From Bacteroidota bacterium (GTDB lineage: Bacteria; Bacteroidota; Bacteroidia; JAADEI01), in NCBI GenBank assembly GCA_024280615.1, contig JAJRPU010000217.1, positions 1 through 9,699 on the forward strand: 9,699 nt of DNA, in the 5' to 3' direction. This document shows positions 6,095-9,699 of this stretch, in pieces (position 1 is the stretch's first letter; the number at the start of each line of letters is the position of its first letter). The notes beneath the pieces were generated by a model. That model saw only the letters and a program-made list of their open reading frames with translations. It was not told the origin of the DNA and searched no databases. A program made the position numbers and the translations under genes.

Positions 6095-7897
6095 ATGGAC
6101 TGGAAAAACATTCAATATCTGGAATATGCATTGTTTGGATTTATAAGTGGTTTGGTGATTGTGGTTGCCCTCTTCTTTCTCTATCGTAACTCGCTCAATA
6201 AATTAGGCAAGTTTGCCCACAGGCTATACAAACACTTGTTCCCATATCGCTCAATCTGGATAAGCCTATTAGCTGTTCTGTCCCTAACATTTTTGTTGGT
6301 AGCGATAGCCAGACCCAGAGTAGGGCTTAAACCCTTGAAGATGAAAGTTGCTTCAGGAAACATAATTATCTTGTTTGACGTGTCCAGAAGCATGCTTGCC
6401 ACAGACGTGTCGCCCTCTCGCTTTGAGCGCGGTCGCCTTTTCCTTAAAATGCTTATTAATAAACTGGCAGGAAATAATATCGCTCTTGTGATTTTTGCAG
6501 AAGATGCAACAGTTGTAACCCCTCTGACCTACGATATAAGTGCCGTGCTTGCCTCTCTGGACGCAGTGGACAAAAGCATTATCCAAGAACAGGGCAGTAA
6601 GATAACCAATGCCATAGCGAAAGCAGAACACATAGTTAGCATTGACCAACCCGCACAGATAGTTATTGTCTCAGATGGCGAATTCCACGAATCAAAAGAA
6701 GAAATAGTAAACACGGTTAAACAATATAAGAATTGGACGTTCTGGACGGTGGCTGTTGGAACAAAGGAAGGAGCCCCTGTTCCCCGTGGATTCAACAAAG
6801 CAGGCTATCTCAAACACAACGGCAAAATAGTTATATCAAAACTGGATGAAGAAACCCTTAAGTTGATAGCCGAGGCAGGAAACGGAAAGTATTTCCATCT
6901 TGATAAGATTGCCCCCGTCGTGTCTCAACTTTCTTCGTTAATTCAACGAAAAATAAATCCAGATAACAAAGAGCAAGTTGTCTATCTGCAATACAATGAA
7001 TGGTATCCCTATTTGGCAATGATTTCCTTCGCTCTACTTATCTTAATTACTATCTTTCCCCGACGCAGGCTATTCTTTCTATTCGCTTTTGCGTTTCCCT
7101 TGGTAGCGTCTGCTCAATCCGCCAAAATCCTCACGTATCAAGCCCGACAAGCCATTGAGAAAGGAGATACGCAACAGGCTCTCAACCTCTATCAGAAAGC
7201 CCTTCAAAAAGATTCCCTCTATTTGCCAGCGAAGGCAGACCTTGGCTTAATCAAATATGGACAACAGGACTACACGTCTGCCAGAATACAATGGAAATCA
7301 ATGCTTTCCCTCGTTAAAGACAAAGACCTTAAATCAAAATTGTATTACAACATAGGCAATGCTTTCCTGAAAGAAAAACAAATTGACAGTGCCATCAACT
7401 ACTATATCAAAGCATTGAAACTAAATCCCAACGATACCCTGGCACAATACAACCTCTCTTATGCGTTAAAAATGAGAAGAAAACAAAATCAACAGAACAA
7501 CCAACAAAACCAGCAACAACAGAATCAACAGCAAAACCAACAACAAAATCAGCAAAACAATCAAGAAAACCAAGACAAGCAACAGAACGATAAGAATGAG
7601 CAAAACAACAACTCTGGGAAAGACCAACAAGACAAAGACAAACAGAACCAAAACGAAGACCAACAGAACAAAAAGCAAGACGACGGAAACAAAGACGAAC
7701 AGGATAAAAACAAATCCAACCAGCCTCAAAACAAACAACCGCAAGACCAACGAGACGAACAGCAACGAACTGGGCAGGCTTCCCCCCAACCTCAACAACT
7801 GGAAGCAATAGACATTCAAGACAGGGAAAAGATGCGTGCAATCATTCGTGGACGATTATCAAAAGGAAGACGAACAAAGTCTGAGAAGCCATGGTGA
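6095..7897 (+). CDS. batB: BatB-BatC fusion: VWA domain, internal signal-like helix, TPRs, Gln/Asn-rich tail
   Basis: A 600-residue membrane protein combining BatB and BatC. BatB part: two helices (about 9-30 and 53-72) flanking a basic loop, a VWA domain (about 88-290) with MIDAS Asp95-Val-Ser97-Arg-Ser99, Ser168 where BatA has Thr (Q-G-S against the usual Q-G-T), and Asp194 in V-S-D-G-E. It ends in a helix at 305-321. After P-R-R-R (322-325) comes a signal-peptide-like segment, LFFLFAFAFPLVASAQS (326-342). This is what the start of a separate BatC would look like. BatC part: about three TPR units (347-380, 381-409, 413-446), a Gln/Asn/Asp/Lys-rich stretch (464-568), and a short basic C-terminus ending E-K-P-W. 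By charge rules both the VWA and the TPRs face the periplasm. VWA-TPR fusions exist in other phyla, notably in gammaproteobacteria. The gene lies 2 bases after batA, and its stop is overlapped by batD. Confidence 0.92.
   Translation: MDWKNIQYLEYALFGFISGLVIVVALFFLYRNSLNKLGKFAHRLYKHLFPYRSIWISLLAVLSLTFLLVAIARPRVGLKPLKMKVASGNIIILFDVSRSMLATDVSPSRFERGRLFLKMLINKLAGNNIALVIFAEDATVVTPLTYDISAVLASLDAVDKSIIQEQGSKITNAIAKAEHIVSIDQPAQIVIVSDGEFHESKEEIVNTVKQYKNWTFWTVAVGTKEGAPVPRGFNKAGYLKHNGKIVISKLDEETLKLIAEAGNGKYFHLDKIAPVVSQLSSLIQRKINPDNKEQVVYLQYNEWYPYLAMISFALLILITIFPRRRLFFLFAFAFPLVASAQSAKILTYQARQAIEKGDTQQALNLYQKALQKDSLYLPAKADLGLIKYGQQDYTSARIQWKSMLSLVKDKDLKSKLYYNIGNAFLKEKQIDSAINYYIKALKLNPNDTLAQYNLSYALKMRRKQNQQNNQQNQQQQNQQQNQQQNQQNNQENQDKQQNDKNEQNNNSGKDQQDKDKQNQNEDQQNKKQDDGNKDEQDKNKSNQPQNKQPQDQRDEQQRTGQASPQPQQLEAIDIQDREKMRAIIRGRLSKGRRTKSEKPW
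7484..7798 (+). repeat. Low-complexity CAA/CAG/AAC/AAT tract coding for Gln/Asn-rich linker
   Basis: This stretch lies within the BatB-BatC gene. Bases 7484-7564 encode 27 consecutive residues that are only Gln (18) or Asn (9), built from degenerate 9-base units such as CAACAAAAC. Bases 7565-7798 continue with Gln, Asn, Asp, Lys and Glu in similar codons. The unit length is a multiple of three, so slippage would change the length without breaking the frame. Similar hydrophilic tails follow the TPRs in other BatC proteins. Confidence 0.85.
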
Positions 7898-9651
7898 GAA
7901 CTATGTTATTTGCTGGTTTATTGCTTATTACTCAAATTGTGGGTGCCCAACCTCGCATTGAAGCATCTGTTGTTCCGCAAGAAGTCCAAGTTGGCGAAAC
8001 ATTCCAAGTAATCTATTCCATAGAAGGAGATTTCCAACGGTTTGTTCCGCCGTCCTTTGAAGGTCTTCGTGTGGTAGCCGGTCCCATTTCGTCAACAAGT
8101 GTCCAAATAATAAATGGACGTTTTAGCAAAAAGGCAGAATTCAAGTTCATCGCCAAAGCACTTAAACCAGGAGAATTCGTTATTGACGGAGGGTTCGTTA
8201 TTGCGAAAGGAAGACGATACGACCTGCCTGTCGTCAGAGTCTATGTAACAGACGACAGACCAATAGCACAAGGCAAGCAAGAGGAAAGAAACCAGCAGAA
8301 CACAATTGAAACAACAGAAGATATTTTTATCGTTGCGGAAGTTGACAATCCCAACCCTTTCGTCGGACAACAAGTAAGAGTGAGATACAAACTTTATTCC
8401 CGCTACCCAGTTCAAAATCTGAACACTACTTATGTTCCAAACAACACTGGTTTCTGGACCTATGGCGAAGTTATCAATAAAAAACTGGAATTAAAGCAGG
8501 AAATCCTCAACGGAGAGCCCATTTATGTCGTTGAAATAGCAGAACAATTCATATTCCCACAAAAAGCGGGAGTTCTCTGGCTTGATTCCTTTGGTCTGGA
8601 CATAGTTGTTTTAATGCCACAAGAAGACCCGTTTTTTGATGAGTTCTTCCGTCCTTTTAAGGAAGACCCGTTTTTCCGAAATGTTATGCCTTCGTTCATC
8701 ACTCACGAGCCTGTGTCGGTGCACGTCTCGGGAGGCAGGAAACGTCTTAATGTGAAGCCTTTGCCTGAACCCATCCCAGAAGATTTTAGTGGTTTGGTGG
8801 GTAAGTGGCAAGCGGAACTAAACGTGTCGCCAACGGAGGTTCCCGCAGGAGAACCCATCACTTATGAACTGATGGTAAAGGGCAGAGGGAACGTTAAGGC
8901 ACTCAAACTAAACAACCCCCCCATTGACTCTTCCCTGTTTGAGATTTATGACCCAGAGGTCAGAGACAAAACAAACATTGGTAAATATGGCGTTTCTGGT
9001 CGCAGAAAAATAAAGTGGATTCTCATTCCCAAGGACACTGGAACGCTGATAATTCCACAATGGACTTTCTCATATTTCAATCCGCATAAACAAACCTATG
9101 AACGGCTCACTATCAATGAGGTAAGGATTCACGTAACAGGAGATGGTTCCATACCGCTTGCGGAAGAAACACAACCAGACAAACAACTGCCCACAGAAGA
9201 ACCAACTTTCCTTTCAAAAGACAAGATATTTTTCATTGCCAAACTAATCGGTGGTTCCCTATTGCTCATAGCCGTGGCTTCAATCCTTGTGGCTATAATC
9301 AGGAGACGAAAGAAGAAGAGGGAAGAGAGGAGACGGGTTATGGCTCGGGAAATAAACCAATTGCTTGAACAAGCAAGCCTTCTATTGGAAAAAGGCGACT
9401 ATGAGCAGTTCCTGTCAACTCTCTACGATGCCTTGTGGAAGTTTGGTACCAACATGGTTGACGACTATAGCGACGCTATGACGTCAAGGGAAATAGCACG
9501 GATTCTGGAGACCAACATAGGTAAAGAAAAGGCAACTCAATGGCTTTCTTTAATTAGAAATATTGAAACAGAACTATATTCGCCAGTTGCTATGAGAAGG
9601 AACAGAAGGGAGTACAGAGATTGGCTAAAGCAAGCAAAGGATATTATGTAA
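7891..9651 (+). CDS. batD: BatD: exported, membrane-anchored aerotolerance protein
   Basis: A 586-residue BatD family protein (PF13584-type, 'oxygen tolerance'). A signal peptide (about 1-20, ending V-G-A-Q) precedes a long periplasmic region of repeated beta-sandwich-like units. The opening I-E-A-S-V-V-P-Q-E-V-Q-V-G-E-T-F-Q-V is typical, and similar 'V..GEP..Y.L.V.G.GN.K' strands recur near 310-335. One membrane helix (about 446-470) follows, with a strongly basic stop (R-R-R-K-K-K-R-E-E-R-R-R) and a helical cytoplasmic tail ending D-W-L-K-Q-A-K-D-I-M. The length is normal for the family. The ATG at 7891 overlaps the previous stop by 7 bases; the in-frame ATG at 7903 is possible but would strip the Arg from the signal peptide. 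Its position last in the cluster and its topology suggest it joins the BatA/BatB-C complex in the membrane. I see no terminator in the 48 bases after its stop. Confidence 0.92.
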   Translation: MVRTMLFAGLLLITQIVGAQPRIEASVVPQEVQVGETFQVIYSIEGDFQRFVPPSFEGLRVVAGPISSTSVQIINGRFSKKAEFKFIAKALKPGEFVIDGGFVIAKGRRYDLPVVRVYVTDDRPIAQGKQEERNQQNTIETTEDIFIVAEVDNPNPFVGQQVRVRYKLYSRYPVQNLNTTYVPNNTGFWTYGEVINKKLELKQEILNGEPIYVVEIAEQFIFPQKAGVLWLDSFGLDIVVLMPQEDPFFDEFFRPFKEDPFFRNVMPSFITHEPVSVHVSGGRKRLNVKPLPEPIPEDFSGLVGKWQAELNVSPTEVPAGEPITYELMVKGRGNVKALKLNNPPIDSSLFEIYDPEVRDKTNIGKYGVSGRRKIKWILIPKDTGTLIIPQWTFSYFNPHKQTYERLTINEVRIHVTGDGSIPLAEETQPDKQLPTEEPTFLSKDKIFFIAKLIGGSLLLIAVASILVAIIRRRKKKREERRRVMAREINQLLEQASLLLEKGDYEQFLSTLYDALWKFGTNMVDDYSDAMTSREIARILETNIGKEKATQWLSLIRNIETELYSPVAMRRNRREYRDWLKQAKDIM

Positions 9652-9699
9652 AAGTTTTATTGCATAACTTCACTATGAGAAAAAGTTAGGATTTGCGAA

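Noticed and set aside
7596..7811. Rightward Thr/Lys/Asn-rich open frame inside the BatB-BatC gene
   Set aside because: It is the frame-shifted shadow of the same low-complexity repeat, with no start signal.
7407..7841. Long leftward open frames opposite the Gln/Asn-rich tract
   Set aside because: They arise because CAA/AAC-type codons read as Leu/Val codons on the other strand and avoid stops; the product is a Val/Leu low-complexity artefact.
9652..9699. Possible start of a further gene (batE or similar) or a terminator after batD
   Set aside because: The only ATG (9675) reaches a stop after four codons. AAGTT..AACTT could pair over 5 bp but has no GC stem or T-run. TAGGATTTG near the end is one base off a -7 box. 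Nothing here can be supported.
1..9699. Mobile element, defence island, CRISPR or prophage
   Set aside because: No transposase, integrase, repeat array, terminal repeats or nuclease was seen. The MoxR/VWA pairing recalls some ternary defence-like systems, but gene order and domains match the housekeeping Bat operon.

Overview
The window looks like chromosomal DNA from a member of the Bacteroidota (Bacteroidetes). Three things point there: a complete aerotolerance (Bat) operon of the Bacteroidetes type, a truncated left-edge gene with the signal peptide plus 'GxGTSSP..SAVLDV' opening common in secreted or surface proteins of that phylum, and a small four-cysteine lipoprotein of a style I associate with the phylum. 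I cannot name a genus. Base composition is moderate, and arginine is often written AGA/AGG. No rRNA, tRNA, CRISPR, insertion sequence or phage gene is visible.

Layout. Positions 1-1652 are read leftwards: the first 38 codons of an exported protein (1-114, cut by the window edge), a 143-base gap with a 10-bp palindrome, then a DASS/SLC13-type sodium:anion symporter (258-1652, GTG start). A 36-base divergent gap follows. Everything from 1689 to 9651 is read rightwards: a small lipoprotein (TTG start), a two-helix membrane protein, the MoxR AAA+ ATPase, a DUF58 protein, a small exported and membrane-anchored protein with a DUF4381/BatD-like layout, BatA, a BatB-BatC fusion, and BatD. The last 48 bases hold no gene that I can support.

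How the genes fit together. From moxR to batD the junctions are a 4-base overlap, an 11-base gap, a 20-base overlap, a 2-base gap and a 7-base overlap, so this is almost certainly one transcript with translational coupling. The two-helix protein sits 6 bases upstream of moxR and probably belongs to it. By family precedent MoxR is a cytoplasmic chaperone-like ATPase and the DUF58 protein its soluble VWA-like partner. BatA and BatB-C are predicted to hold their VWA domains (and the BatC TPRs) in the periplasm. BatD and the short BatD-like protein put beta-rich domains in the periplasm and helical tails in the cytoplasm. The family is linked to oxygen or stress tolerance and envelope integrity, but its biochemical activity is not settled.

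Most notable points: the DUF58 gene has no ATG, GTG or TTG before its conserved N-terminus and appears to start at a CTG overlapping the moxR stop; BatB is fused to BatC with a leftover BatC signal peptide now inside the protein; the fusion carries an uninterrupted 27-residue Gln/Asn run; and the metal-binding (MIDAS) motif of the DUF58 protein is degenerate. I see no wholly new system; the novelty is in details of a known one and in two small uncharacterised genes upstream of it.
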